Source of the DNA: Mariprofundus sp.
GTDB taxonomy: Bacteria; Pseudomonadota; Zetaproteobacteria; Mariprofundales; Mariprofundaceae
Assembly: GCA_021772775.1 (NCBI GenBank)
Contig: JAJFLH010000039.1
Coordinates: 1-64,000 of the forward strand
Direction of reading: 5' to 3'
DNA length: 64,000 nt
Position numbers and translations under genes: made by a program. The notes beneath the pieces are model-generated. The model ran no database searches. It was not told the DNA's origin and saw only the letters and a list, made by a program, of their open reading frames with translations. Numbering within the stretch: position 1 is the first letter of the stretch; every line of letters starts with the position of its first letter. Positions 9,204 through 18,036 of this stretch are shown piece by piece.

Positions 9204-9698
9204 TCAAGCAGGAGGGACAAGGCCTTGCATAATCTCGGCTGCAGTAAATTGCTGCTGCCCAACAATGCGCATCTGATAACGGTCTCCCTTGAGCCAGTCT
9301 CCGCAAAACGCCTGCTCTGGAAGCTCGCCCTCGCGGCTGTAACGGCCACATAGCTTCATTGCCAACTCATCAAACGCCTCTAATTTACTGCCTGCCACCA
9401 CATAAACCCTAGTGGCAACGGCTTCATCATAGGTGTAAACTCCTACAGCTTGTGGAGATATTTCGATTTGAAATCGTGCATGTTTACGTTCAGCGACAAA
9501 CTCCTGATTTCCAAAAACGGGTAGAATTTGGCGCTCTACTCTAGAGATACTCTCATCATCGGCTCCCTGAGGCCCCCCTGTCTGCAGAGCATGAGAAGAA
9601 TCTGAAACATTCGAAATTTGCTCTGGCCTATTTAGCGTAAGTATGAAAACAACGGCCACCACCAGAAGCAGGGCAATGCCTGCTATCATCATCACCAT
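9204..9698 (-). CDS. Hypothetical single-anchor membrane protein
   Basis: Not recognised. From ATG 9698 (MVMMIAGIALLL) it has an N-terminal TM anchor of about 20 residues and a soluble region of about 140 residues that would be periplasmic, with two Cys residues (MKLCGRY and AFCGDW) that could form a disulfide. An in-frame TTG at 9788 would add 30 residues before the anchor; I prefer the ATG because it puts the anchor at the terminus, but no start has a good ribosome-binding site. The 280 bases upstream hold no gene I can see. Confidence 0.55.
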   Translation of the reverse strand: MVMMIAGIALLLVVAVVFILTLNRPEQISNVSDSSHALQTGGPQGADDESISRVERQILPVFGNQEFVAERKHARFQIEISPQAVGVYTYDEAVATRVYVVAGSKLEAFDELAMKLCGRYSREGELPEQAFCGDWLKGDRYQMRIVGQQQFTAAEIMQGLVPPA

Positions 9699-9977
9699 AA
9701 TTGTTTGATCATAATATTTATCACTTGATACTGATATAAATCTCTCATGACAACATTCAGCATAGTACCGTTTACCACAAACTCCCAAGGCTTCCCTATG
9801 TTTTTTTCAGACGTGATTTCAATCCGAAGAATATCATTCTGAACCGGAGTAACCGAGTACTTTTTTATACGAATGTTACTGAATCAATTGCTACTTAAGT
9901 TTTACCTCATCATCTCTTGAGAAATCATTTCAGAGATGGAGAATTGAATGCATGATAAAAGCGGCAGATGAAATCAG

Positions 9978-10646
9978 ATGACACATTCACCCACCTCCGA
10001 ATGTACTCCTATCAACCAGACATCACTCAAAGATAAGGATCGCATCATATTTTTGGGCGACTCAATCACCCAGGCGGGTGTTTTGCCGTATGGATATATC
10101 ACATTGCTTTCAATGCAGCTCGCCAAGCACTGCCCCGAGCTGGGCATCTCGCTGATTGGTGCAGGCATCAATGGCCATAAAGTTCCACACTGCCAGAAAC
10201 GCCTTGATCGCGATGTGCTCCAGAAAAAACCTTCCATCGTATTCGTCTATATCGGTGTTAATGACGTTTGGCACTGGCAACATAATCGAGGCACCACGGC
10301 AGATGATTTTGAAGCTGGCCTGAGAGATATCATTGGTCGCATCCAAGCAACGGGGGCCCGGCTTATTCTCTGCACCCCTTCCGTGATCGGCGAAAAGAGA
10401 GATGCAAGCAACCGCTATGACGATATGCTGGATGAGTATGCCTGTATAAGCCGAAATATCGCCCGACAGAGCGGCACGCAACTGCTCGATCTAAGAGTTG
10501 CATTCATGGACTACCTCAAACAACACAACCCCCTTAATGCCAAACAAGGCATTTTGACTTCAGACGGCGTTCACTTGAACAAAAACGGCAACCGATTTCT
10601 GTCAGAACTTATCTTTAAAACACTGCTTGTCCCTATGGATGATTAA
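9978..10646 (+). CDS. SGNH/GDSL-type hydrolase
   Basis: 222 aa. All four SGNH blocks are visible: GDSIT (catalytic Ser, about residue 29), the glycine block GAGINGHKV, GVND with the catalytic Asn, and DGVHLN carrying Asp and His of the triad near the C-terminus. No signal peptide, so cytoplasmic. Esterase or lipase-like activity on an unknown ester. Monocistronic; convergent with the Nudix gene. Confidence 0.88.
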   Translation: MTHSPTSECTPINQTSLKDKDRIIFLGDSITQAGVLPYGYITLLSMQLAKHCPELGISLIGAGINGHKVPHCQKRLDRDVLQKKPSIVFVYIGVNDVWHWQHNRGTTADDFEAGLRDIIGRIQATGARLILCTPSVIGEKRDASNRYDDMLDEYACISRNIARQSGTQLLDLRVAFMDYLKQHNPLNAKQGILTSDGVHLNKNGNRFLSELIFKTLLVPMDD

Positions 10647-10682
10647 AGAAGTTTTTATCTCACATTATTTTGATTCGAGTAC

Positions 10683-11531
10683 TTAGAGCGCTTGCAGTCC
10701 GCTGCTAAGCTCTTGGAATTCCGGATGATCAGCAGCGATCAGACCATGACGCAGCAGAAAATCGATCACAACCAGATTGCAGTTGGCTTTAAACGCGTCG
10801 CTCTCACATACCATGCGAGCCACATCTTCTACCGGCCATAGATAAAACTTGGCCACCTCACCATCCGTGCAGACAGGTCTAAATGAGGTGGGCAACATCA
10901 AATCATAACAAAATATGGTATCCGAGCGCAATCCGGCGTCTGTTTCGCGCCTGTAACTGATGAATCCAGTCGATATAGCCTGAGCAACAAGCTCAGGCGA
11001 TAAACCCGCCTCCTCCTCACACTCCTTGGCAAGGTTCTCCGCCTGCGTGATTCCGAAGGGCAGACCACCGGCCACCATCTGATCGAGCTGATCCGGAAAC
11101 GCAAAACGATCAGCTGCGCGCCGGCCAATCCACATGGAGAGCCCGGACTCAGTTTTTACGATCCCATTAAGATGTTGTCCAAAAGCACGAATGCCAAATA
11201 CTGACACCACTGCCCGATCCAGCAAAAATACCGGTTGCTCGCCCCATGCATTCACAACAGGAAAAAGCTCCCCCATCACATGATCGACTACTCCAATATT
11301 GACCAGCTCATCGAGAGCATTCGCCACCGCACTGTTACGCGCCGCAAAATCAGTTAAGTCCCGATGCAAAAGCACAGCACAATCATCAATAATAAATGTG
11401 TCAGGGAAGCGACGTAGCTCATTTGCAAAAGTCGGGCGCATCCGCCCATACTCTGTTTCACCGACCATAAAGGGGATAAAAGCAGACGGATCCCATTGAT
11501 TACACATATGAATATGACGCAAGTAGTTCAT
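10683..11531 (-). CDS. DUF4743-Nudix hydrolase
   Basis: 282 aa. The N-terminal 110 residues resemble DUF4743; the C-terminal half is a Nudix fold with the box GLPFGITQAENLAKECEEE, where Lys replaces the usual Arg before Glu. This arrangement is known from thiamine-pyrophosphokinase-related and Tnr3/YJR142W-type proteins that hydrolyse damaged thiamine diphosphate or similar diphosphates. Start ATG 11531 abuts the stop of the hemerythrin gene (TGA then ATG), so translation is coupled. Last gene of a three-gene operon. Confidence 0.85.
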   Translation of the reverse strand: MNYLRHIHMCNQWDPSAFIPFMVGETEYGRMRPTFANELRRFPDTFIIDDCAVLLHRDLTDFAARNSAVANALDELVNIGVVDHVMGELFPVVNAWGEQPVFLLDRAVVSVFGIRAFGQHLNGIVKTESGLSMWIGRRAADRFAFPDQLDQMVAGGLPFGITQAENLAKECEEEAGLSPELVAQAISTGFISYRRETDAGLRSDTIFCYDLMLPTSFRPVCTDGEVAKFYLWPVEDVARMVCESDAFKANCNLVVIDFLLRHGLIAADHPEFQELSSGLQAL

Positions 11532-11969
11532 TCAGTTTTCAGCCTCAGGGCTGCTTGTTTCACGCATAGCAAAAAAATTAGCCGTCACAAAATCCATCGT
11601 AGCGATATGCTGCTGCATCCAGCCAGGTGTGCTATTCTGCAAAAACTCAATCACAGGTAAAACATCGTCATGCTTGCGCCACTCATCAAGCACGCCATCA
11701 AAGCTGTCCAGATATTCATCATGGGCCTGCTTATGCACCGGATAAGGAGGGAAATGCATCGCCAGCATCTGCTCTTCCTCACGCGCAAAGTGGGCATGGG
11801 TGTGCTCGGCCAACAGCTCAAGTTTGGCAGCCAGTTCAGGCACCTCTTCACCCGCATCTAGCCTCTCAAAGAGCGCGTATAACGCATTGAGCATAGCCAC
11901 CTCTTGCAGGTGAGTCTGCTGCATAAACGGCATGGCAACTTCGGTGATATCGGAGGGATTCAATTTCAT
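11532..11969 (-). CDS. Bacteriohemerythrin-like protein
   Basis: 145 aa helical bundle. Ligand pattern for a di-iron site is present: His near residue 20, HTHAHFAREEE about 56-66, HKQAH about 79-83 and the terminal HxxxxD as HIATMD. Hemerythrins bind O2 reversibly and serve as oxygen stores or sensors. It lies 10 bases after truC and abuts the Nudix gene, so the three form an operon. Confidence 0.88.
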   Translation of the reverse strand: MKLNPSDITEVAMPFMQQTHLQEVAMLNALYALFERLDAGEEVPELAAKLELLAEHTHAHFAREEEQMLAMHFPPYPVHKQAHDEYLDSFDGVLDEWRKHDDVLPVIEFLQNSTPGWMQQHIATMDFVTANFFAMRETSSPEAEN

Positions 11970-11979
11970 GCGCTAAAGC

Positions 11980-12732
11980 CTACTCCGCCCTGAAACTGCC
12001 CGCAGCTTTCATTGCTGCAATCACATCAGAAAAACTATCATGCAAGGGTGCGTTAATCTCTAACCACTCACCATTTTCAGGATGGATAAAGCCAAGTTGA
12101 GCCGCATGCAGCAACAGCCGGTGGCAGTTAAACTGATCACGCATGAACTGATTCTGTTTACCATCACCATGGCTCGTATCGCCTACAATGGGATGGAAGA
12201 TGTGTTTCATATGGCGGCGCAGCTGATGTTTTCGACCTGTCTTCGGTGATAACTGCAGCAGAGAATAACGTGCTGTCTGATAACGACCTACAGGAAAAGG
12301 TAATTCGTATGTTGCTAGCCTGCGATATGCGGTAACCGCCTGCTGCGGCTCTTTGTCCTGATTCACCAAACGATCCGTTTTTCTGTCCAGCTCCTCTTTA
12401 AGTGCATAATCGATCACAGCATGCTCATTGCTATAGCCGCGTACGACAGCCAGATACTCTTTCATGGTCTCTCGGGCTGCGAACAGATCCGTCATTTTTC
12501 GGGCCGTGTTTGAGTTCAACGCAAACAACAATACTCCAGAAGTCGGTTTATCGAGTCGGTGAACAGGATAAACATGCTGGCCTATCTGATCGCGCAACAT
12601 CTGCATGGCAAAACGGGTCTCAAAACGGTCAATCTTCGAACGGTGCACCAACAAACCTTCCCGTTTATTGATAGCCACCAACCACTCATCCTGAAACAAA
12701 ATCTCTAATAATGGCTCATCAGTGTGATTCAT
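11980..12732 (-). CDS. truC: tRNA pseudouridine(65) synthase TruC
   Basis: 250 aa RluA-family enzyme. The catalytic motif HRLDKPTSGV is present at about residue 58 with the essential Asp, and the K-x-G-R-x-HQLR motif appears as TGRKHQLRRH. Length, and the short N-terminus without an S4 domain, fit TruC, which makes pseudouridine at position 65 of tRNA. First gene of the truC-hemerythrin-Nudix operon. Confidence 0.85.
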   Translation of the reverse strand: MNHTDEPLLEILFQDEWLVAINKREGLLVHRSKIDRFETRFAMQMLRDQIGQHVYPVHRLDKPTSGVLLFALNSNTARKMTDLFAARETMKEYLAVVRGYSNEHAVIDYALKEELDRKTDRLVNQDKEPQQAVTAYRRLATYELPFPVGRYQTARYSLLQLSPKTGRKHQLRRHMKHIFHPIVGDTSHGDGKQNQFMRDQFNCHRLLLHAAQLGFIHPENGEWLEINAPLHDSFSDVIAAMKAAGSFRAE

Positions 12733-12841
12733 TCGATTATTTCACCGGCCCTGTTTAGCTGTCATGTACAATTTAAATCCGTCCCGAATCTACGCTCAAA
12801 TTGGGTTATAATCATATAAAGGAGCAGTGAGGAGGTGCGTT

Positions 12842-13083
12842 ATGAGAATTGAACTATTAGGCGAACTGCTATTCTGGTCAGCGATCATCCATATCGGCCT
12901 ACTAGCCTGGTAGGCATGATCTTTATCTTTGCCCACGATATGCTCTACCGCCTACATAGGCGCTGGTTCAAGATAGCTGAAGATCGCTTCGACGCCATTC
13001 ATTATGCAGGCTTGGCATTTTATAAAATATGTATATTGCTGTTTGTTATCGTTCCCTATTTTGCTCTAATCATTGTAGAATAA
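12842..13083 (+). pseudogene. DUF6868-type small membrane protein interrupted by a frameshift
   Basis: ATG 12842 follows an excellent AGGAGGTG site and a TATAAT box at 12807-12812. The frame ends at TAG 12911 after 23 codons (ending HIGLLAW), while a second frame from ATG 12916 to TAA 13083 reads IFIFAHDMLYRLHRRWFKI and FDAIHYAGLAFYKI. Joined, these give the usual DUF6868 layout (TM helix, AHD...YRLH...WFK, TM helix, about 80 aa). One missing base near 12911 explains it. It may be a true pseudogene, a sequencing error or a programmed shift. Confidence 0.7.
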
Positions 13084-13242
13084 TAAGAAACATACCTTGC
13101 ATGATTCGTCCATATTCAGAGAAACCATAACGCGATCAGAGCATTTTTTACGTTTCGTTAAATAAAATGTATTTATAGTTCGAGCATTGCATGGAAGTCT
13201 TCGGCCAAATACTTTCAACTCTCTATTTTAAAGGAACGACAC

Positions 13243-13644
13243 ATGGAATATTCCAGACCAATCGCAACATCCAATGAAGGTTGGGTCATTGAAATCATTG
13301 AAGCATACAAAGATGCAAAAGTAGCTATCCCCATTGCTGCTGCGGCAGGAAAAGAGATACTGGAATCTGATCTATTTCATATGGCACCACTGGTCTGCCT
13401 GAAATTTCGCGATCTCATTAGCTCCTCTGAATGTCAGGAAAAAGCAAAAAACGCTGCAATAGGAAGTTATATCGCCAACAAAGAGGCGGGCAATCGCAAT
13501 ATGGATGATCCTCTCATGGCATTTTCATTCTGTTACATTATTGCTCATTATGGCCTTGGCCTATTAAATGAAGAAGAGTGTCAAAGTATTCTAACCCTTG
13601 TTGAAACACATTTAGCCAAAATGAAAATAGCTGTAGCTGACTGA
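13243..13644 (+). CDS. Hypothetical cytoplasmic protein, 133 aa
   Basis: Not recognised. Mostly helical with four Cys residues (VCLKFRD, SECQEK, SFCYII, EECQSI) and no signal peptide or membrane segment. Good ribosome-binding site AAGGA 8 bases before ATG 13243 and normal codon use make it a confident gene. It stands alone; a short GGGGCC/GGCCCC hairpin just after the stop (about 13650-13670) may help end transcription. Confidence 0.8.
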   Translation: MEYSRPIATSNEGWVIEIIEAYKDAKVAIPIAAAAGKEILESDLFHMAPLVCLKFRDLISSSECQEKAKNAAIGSYIANKEAGNRNMDDPLMAFSFCYIIAHYGLGLLNEEECQSILTLVETHLAKMKIAVAD

Positions 13645-13798
13645 TCAGGGGCCCGAGACTCAAGGCCCCATGAGTAGCGTTCTATAAGTTGAAGAATATT
13701 CCAATCGTGTGGCGGGATCACCGATGTTTGATCCTGCCGATTAGTATTGCGGGCATCAAGTATCCAGCCTCGCATCTATTTTCGTTAAAAGGGAAGAA

Positions 13799-13911
13799 GC
13801 TGAGGGACGTGGATTACTCTGGGCTTCCTGCCCATCACCCCTGTGGTGCCGCACGTTGTGGCCTTTAAATCGGCTCTCCTGCCGATTTATCGCACATGGT
13901 TCGCATCCCTT
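13799..13911 (-). repeat. RtT-like structured repeat carrying a tRNA-Gln 3' end
   Basis: On the minus strand it runs through a hairpin (AAATCGGC/GCCGATTT), a GCCACAACGTG block and a GGGCAGGAAGCCC hairpin, then ends AATCCACGTCCCTCAGC. That last part is the tRNA-Gln T-arm and acceptor 3' end with one change. The same core occurs next to tRNA-Ser at 50526-51060, there with the tRNA-Ser 3' end. It lies downstream of tRNA-Gln, beyond the terminator hairpin. Confidence 0.75.
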
Positions 13912-13922
13912 AGTCCACAGCA

Positions 13923-13963
13923 GACATAAAAAAAGGACCCACAAGGGGTCCTTTTTTTATGTC
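13923..13963 (-). terminator. Terminator of tRNA-Gln
   Basis: A perfect 18-bp inverted repeat from GACATAAAAAAAGGACCC with a 5-base loop, directly after the encoded CCA of tRNA-Gln. The A/T part gives a U-tract on either strand, so it would work in both directions. Confidence 0.85.
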
Positions 13964-14037
13964 TGGCTGGGGGACGTGGATTCGAACCACGATTGACGGT
14001 GTCAGAGACCGCTGTCCTACCATTAGACGATCCCCCA
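13964..14037 (-). tRNA. tRNA-Gln (anticodon CTG)
   Basis: Full cloverleaf, 74 bases with encoded CCA: acceptor TGGGGGA/TCCCCCA, anticodon loop CTCTGAC (CTG at 34-36), T-loop TTCGAAT. Closely matches the usual bacterial tRNA-Gln. Confidence 0.95.
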
Positions 14038-14055
14038 TTTCTCAAGAGGTGCGCA

Positions 14056-14083
14056 ACATAATGTGATTTTTATTGTTCGTCAA
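14056..14083 (-). promoter_or_regulatory. Promoter of tRNA-Gln
   Basis: -35 TTGACG at 14078-14083, 16-base spacer, -10 TTATGT at 14056-14061, then a GC-rich start region. Same TTGACG-AAC start as the promoters at the left edge. The -35 overlaps the last codons of ftsX. Confidence 0.55.
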
Positions 14084-14970
14084 TTACTAGGTATATCACC
14101 TGATGTCACTTTGGCAGTTGCAATCATCGCTCCCACCGTACCAACAAAGGCACCACCTACCAATAGAGGCAAAAACATCACCCAACTGCTTAAATCGATT
14201 TGCATGGTGGAAAGCCAATCATCTGTACCAATCACTACCGGCCATAGCAAAAACCATGCGGCTACACCGGCCCCTGCACCCAACACCATACCTTCCAGAA
14301 TGAAGGGTAGGCGAACAAACCACTCCTGCGCTCCCATCAAACGCATCAAATGAATTTCATCCGAACGCGCCAACAGCGTCATACGCAAAGTATTGGAAAT
14401 AATAAGCGCCATCGCAAAAGCCAAAACCAATGATGCAAAGCCTGCTAAAAACCCGGCTTGCGAAATCCAATGGTGCGCCATTGCCAGGTCGACTTCATCC
14501 TCGTTTACACGGGCGCTATTTTTTGTAGCTATATCACGAATATCAGCGAATAAAAATTCAGCGCGTTCATCCAGAAGCGATATCTCAAAGCTAATCGGCA
14601 AATGGCTGGCCAGTTCATTTTGATTCATACTGGCGTCACTCAACCAGTTTTGCATCAAGGCAGCCGCTTCTTGAGCAGAAAATTGTCGTACAGAGCTTAC
14701 TTGTGCAATAGATTCTAATTCCTGTTTGAGACGAGGCGCTTTTTTCGCATTTGAACTATCAAGATAGACATGGATGCGAATGTCATCCTGCCAACTTCCT
14801 ACCCACTGACCTGCGCCCTGAATCCCTAGCCAGATGACCCCTACAGCCCACAAAGCGATGCAGACAATCATCAACGCCAACACTTGCTGAATACCAAAGG
14901 GAGGCAAATTAAAGCCGCCGGGAAGCCGCGGATTTACTTTATCAGGTACAATCCCACTCTGCTGCTTCAT
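14080..14970 (-). CDS. ftsX: Cell division ABC transporter permease FtsX
   Basis: 296 aa. Four TM helices: one after a 28-residue cytosolic N-terminus, then three in the C-terminal half (about 173-195, 220-245, 265-290), with an extracytoplasmic domain of about 110 residues between the first and second. This is the FtsX topology. FtsEX couples cytoplasmic ATP hydrolysis to peptidoglycan hydrolase activation at the septum. It overlaps ftsE by 4 bases (ATGA). Confidence 0.93.
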   Translation of the reverse strand: MKQQSGIVPDKVNPRLPGGFNLPPFGIQQVLALMIVCIALWAVGVIWLGIQGAGQWVGSWQDDIRIHVYLDSSNAKKAPRLKQELESIAQVSSVRQFSAQEAAALMQNWLSDASMNQNELASHLPISFEISLLDERAEFLFADIRDIATKNSARVNEDEVDLAMAHHWISQAGFLAGFASLVLAFAMALIISNTLRMTLLARSDEIHLMRLMGAQEWFVRLPFILEGMVLGAGAGVAAWFLLWPVVIGTDDWLSTMQIDLSSWVMFLPLLVGGAFVGTVGAMIATAKVTSGDIPSN

Positions 14971-15647
14971 CGCCCACTCCTGGCTAGTGTTCCTGCATGC
15001 AGCTGTATCACACGACCGGGATGCGACTCGAGGAGATGCAAATCATGGGTCGCCATAATCACGGTTGCCCCTTGACGGTTCAGATCCATCAGATAATCCA
15101 GCACCCGCCTGGCAGTATCAACATCCAAATTACCTGTCGGTTCATCTGCCAATATGACAGCAGGTTTTGCAGTCATGGCACGAGCAATCGCCACCCTCTG
15201 CTGTTCACCACCGGAAAGAGCTTCTGGATACGACCACAAACGATCCCCTAAACCCACATAACTCAATACTTTACGCACCCGTGGAATCAGCCGCTCAGTT
15301 TTCCAACCCTGTACACGCAAGGGTAGAGCTACATTTTCAAATACCGTACGAGAAAATAGCAGACGATGATCCTGAAAGATAATGCCCGTGCGCCGTCTTA
15401 GTTCTCGCACTTTTGCTTCAGTTGCCTGACGCATATCGGTTTGCTGCACCATCAAAGTGCCCGAACTGGGCCGAACACCACCATAAAACATGCGCATCAA
15501 TGAGGACTTTCCAGCCCCACTCTCGCCAACCAAATAAACAAACTCACCCTGTCTAATATCCAGAGTCACACCGGACAGTGCTGTTTTACCGGAAGGGTAC
15601 CGAAGCATGAGATGCTGCATCTGGATTTGAGGCGAATTCACTGTCAT
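14967..15647 (-). CDS. ftsE: Cell division ATP-binding protein FtsE
   Basis: 226 aa ABC ATPase with Walker [11 protein letters not shown]-loop FQDHRLL, signature LSGGEQQR, Walker [13 protein letters not shown] and H-loop ATHD. Partner is FtsX, whose gene overlaps by 4 bases downstream. Together they act at the divisome in the inner membrane. Confidence 0.95.
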   Translation of the reverse strand: MTVNSPQIQMQHLMLRYPSGKTALSGVTLDIRQGEFVYLVGESGAGKSSLMRMFYGGVRPSSGTLMVQQTDMRQATEAKVRELRRRTGIIFQDHRLLFSRTVFENVALPLRVQGWKTERLIPRVRKVLSYVGLGDRLWSYPEALSGGEQQRVAIARAMTAKPAVILADEPTGNLDVDTARRVLDYLMDLNRQGATVIMATHDLHLLESHPGRVIQLHAGTLARSGR

Positions 15648-15705
15648 AGATGCAAACGGTAGCTGTGAGAAGGCCCGATGTCATTAGATGAACATCACAA
15701 ACCTC

Positions 15706-15871
15706 TAGGAGCCTATCGTACTTATGAGAATTCTACTGTACGGCAGGGATAACGGCCAAGAATATCCCGGTTTATCGTTACATAGTTACTACTATGCGCC
15801 TCAAAATCGTGCTATTCCTGACTCGTCCCCCTACCTGCTCGCTACAAATTGCATAAGTCCGACAGACTCCT
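15706..15871. mobile_element. MITE-like relic with imperfect terminal inverted repeats
   Basis: Ends TAGGAGCCTATCGTACTTAT and, inverted, CAGGAGTCTGTCGGACTTAT share 17 of 20 bases over the AGGAG...CTTATG core. The 166-bp interior has no reading frame and contains a CATAGT/ACTATG hairpin. The ends resemble those of IS1182-type elements, but I cannot confirm the family. The rest of the 360-base gap 15648-16008 holds no gene I can see. Confidence 0.45.
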
Positions 15872-16008
15872 GGCGCCGCCCCGCTACTGACAAATGCATG
15901 TGAAATATTCAATATGGCCCGCATGTATCTCACTCCTCCAACCGATCAAGCAACCGATCTTTCAATACACACCATGAAGTCACGCGCACCAAGGTTCTGG
16001 AGAATGCA

Positions 16009-16608
16009 GTGAGCAATATGCACTTCGATAATGAGCAAGGCGATAGCCCTGAATCACCAAAAAAACATGTCTCAATTGCTGAAATGCGCTACCAGATACC
16101 TGAACGAAAACCTGTGCGCTTACTGCCCTGGTTCATGCTCTTGCTGGCACTCATCACAGCTGCAGGATTTTTATTACAGCGAGATGCATGGATGGATAAT
16201 CGCTGGCTCCGCAGCACCATCATCAATCTCGGCGTTCACCTTCCACAACGCGATAAAGACTGGCGTATTCTAGCCAATAGCGTGCATCCATCATGGTTCA
16301 CCCGCTCCGATGGCAGTAAAGTATTATTGATCAAAGGAGAAGTAGAAAATATGCTATCATCTCCCATGTTGCCACCCAACATCGAAGTGAGTTTTTTTTC
16401 AAACAAAGCTCCGGGGCAAGCTATTGGCATACAGCGGCTGAACTTCACCTACCCCCCTTCAGAGCTTGTGATGCTGCGCACGCCCTACCAAACGCCCAAC
16501 ATCAACAACGCTCCTATCCCTGCATTGGGAAAGCGTAAATTTGTATTCTTGTTGGATTCCCTACCCCAATCAACTGCTGACTTCACTCTGGTCGTCAAAA
16601 CTCAATAA
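16009..16608 (+). CDS. DUF3426 family membrane-anchored protein
   Basis: 199 aa. Cytosolic N-terminus of about 35 residues, one TM helix about 41-58, then an extracytoplasmic beta-rich domain with the DUF3426 pattern (VLLIKGEVEN, LPPNIEVSFF, LPQSTADFTLVV). Many family members carry an N-terminal MJ0042 zinc ribbon; this one lacks it. GTG start at 16009 is preferred because TGGAG lies 7-8 bases upstream; ATG 16018 would be too far from it. Function unknown. Confidence 0.75.
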   Translation: MSNMHFDNEQGDSPESPKKHVSIAEMRYQIPERKPVRLLPWFMLLLALITAAGFLLQRDAWMDNRWLRSTIINLGVHLPQRDKDWRILANSVHPSWFTRSDGSKVLLIKGEVENMLSSPMLPPNIEVSFFSNKAPGQAIGIQRLNFTYPPSELVMLRTPYQTPNINNAPIPALGKRKFVFLLDSLPQSTADFTLVVKTQ

Positions 16609-16666
16609 ATGCACCTGTTTGACTAAATGGGCACCCTGAATCTATAGGCTAGAAGTCATCGCTGAG

Positions 16667-17161
16667 CTACTCAGCAACCTTTCTCGCCACCAACACTACG
16701 GCATCCGCAGCAATGCCTTCCACGCGGCCAACAAAACCTAAACGCTCCGTTGTCGTTGCTTTAACATTCACTTGATCTTCATCCACCAGCAACAAGGATG
16801 CTAGGCGCTTTTTCATATCTGACACATGTGGCCCAATTTTGGGCTCCTGCGCCATGATCGTGCAGTCGATATTACCAACAGACCACCCCTTATCGTTAAG
16901 TAAAGCAACAGTATGAGACAGAAACAGCGCACTATCTCTATTCTTGTATTGCGCATCAGAGTCAGGGAAATGGTAGCCTATATCATTCAAACCAACAGCC
17001 CCCAGCAAAGCATCACAAAGTGCATGGATCAACACATCGGCATCAGAGTGACCGGCTAATCCCCTTTTGTATGGAATCTCCACACCGCCGAGCATCAACT
17101 TTCGATCATCAGCAAATGCATGCACATCATAACCCTGACCCACTCGAATATTTAGTGTCAT
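16667..17161 (-). CDS. ispF: 2-C-methyl-D-erythritol 2,4-cyclodiphosphate synthase IspF
   Basis: 164 aa, the normal length. Metal-binding Asp and His in GYDVHAF and the His of AGHSDADVLIHAL are present, as is the family C-terminal motif TTTERLGFVGR. It forms MEcPP in the non-mevalonate isoprenoid route. Overlaps ispD by 4 bases (ATGA), so the two are co-translated. Confidence 0.96.
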   Translation of the reverse strand: MTLNIRVGQGYDVHAFADDRKLMLGGVEIPYKRGLAGHSDADVLIHALCDALLGAVGLNDIGYHFPDSDAQYKNRDSALFLSHTVALLNDKGWSVGNIDCTIMAQEPKIGPHVSDMKKRLASLLLVDEDQVNVKATTTERLGFVGRVEGIAADAVVLVARKVAE

Positions 17162-17868
17162 TGTATCTCCTCGCTCTCACCCTGCACTGGCTCATTTAAC
17201 TCAGATATCAGCCAGGCCAAATCATCCATCGTGGTAATTTTGCGATTGCGCTGATCACCTTTGGAGATGTGTACTTCAAAGCCTGCCGCCTCAAGCAGCG
17301 ATGCATCATCGGTATGTTGATGCAAACGTCCTGCCTCTTTCTGCATGGCTAATTCAAACCACTCTCGCCTTGCGACCTGCGGCGTTTGCACTGCTCGCAG
17401 CGTATGGCGCTGCAATGTCTCCAACACTTTTCCGTCAGTATCGACACGCTTGATGGTATCAACTACCGCAACACCGGGCACCGCCGCGCCAAACTCTTCA
17501 GCCACATCAATCACATCGGCCAGAAGCCCCTTCGATGGTAAAGGCCGGGCTGCATCGTGTACGGCGACAAGCTCCACATCCTGAGGCAACGCATGCAAAC
17601 CTCGCTGCATGGAGATAGAGCGCTCTACGCCTCCGGTGACTGCGGGCAATATTTCAAATGGATAATCTTGAGCTTTGATTAATTCGGCAAAATAAACATC
17701 ACCAGCGCCTACAACAGGCTGGACTACGCTAATGCGCGCCTCTGTGGCCAAATGTTCCAATGTATGCAACACAATCGCTTGGCCCGCCACCTCAACATAT
17801 TGTTTGGGAATATCTCCACCAAAACGACTGCCGCTACCTGCGGCCAATAACAAAACAGCTGTTTTCAT
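17158..17868 (-). CDS. ispD: 2-C-methyl-D-erythritol 4-phosphate cytidylyltransferase IspD
   Basis: Nucleotidyltransferase with N-terminal LAAGSGSRFGG and PKQY, VHDAARP, and the C-terminal TDDASLLEA motif. Start ATG 17868 gives MKTAVLLLAAG, matching the family; in-frame upstream starts (17892, 17934) only add unrelated residues. It activates MEP with CTP, two steps before IspF in the same pathway. Confidence 0.93.
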   Translation of the reverse strand: MKTAVLLLAAGSGSRFGGDIPKQYVEVAGQAIVLHTLEHLATEARISVVQPVVGAGDVYFAELIKAQDYPFEILPAVTGGVERSISMQRGLHALPQDVELVAVHDAARPLPSKGLLADVIDVAEEFGAAVPGVAVVDTIKRVDTDGKVLETLQRHTLRAVQTPQVARREWFELAMQKEAGRLHQHTDDASLLEAAGFEVHISKGDQRNRKITTMDDLAWLISELNEPVQGESEEIQ

Positions 17869-18036
17869 TGTGCTGATTGTCTCTGTTTGCATGATGGGGT
17901 CAATGATGCCATTGGTGATCCAAACTGCATCCACTCATCACCACCATTGCACTGGGGCTACACATCGGAAATAATCCAGCCATAATGTTTAAATATGTAA
18001 CCACTCCTCCACTATCCTTGCTAAGGAACTGTTAAA

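Noticed and set aside
13799-13911. Decayed tRNA gene
   Set aside because: Only the T-arm and acceptor 3' end resemble tRNA-Gln; there is no D-arm or anticodon arm, and the core matches the tRNA-Ser-linked repeats instead.
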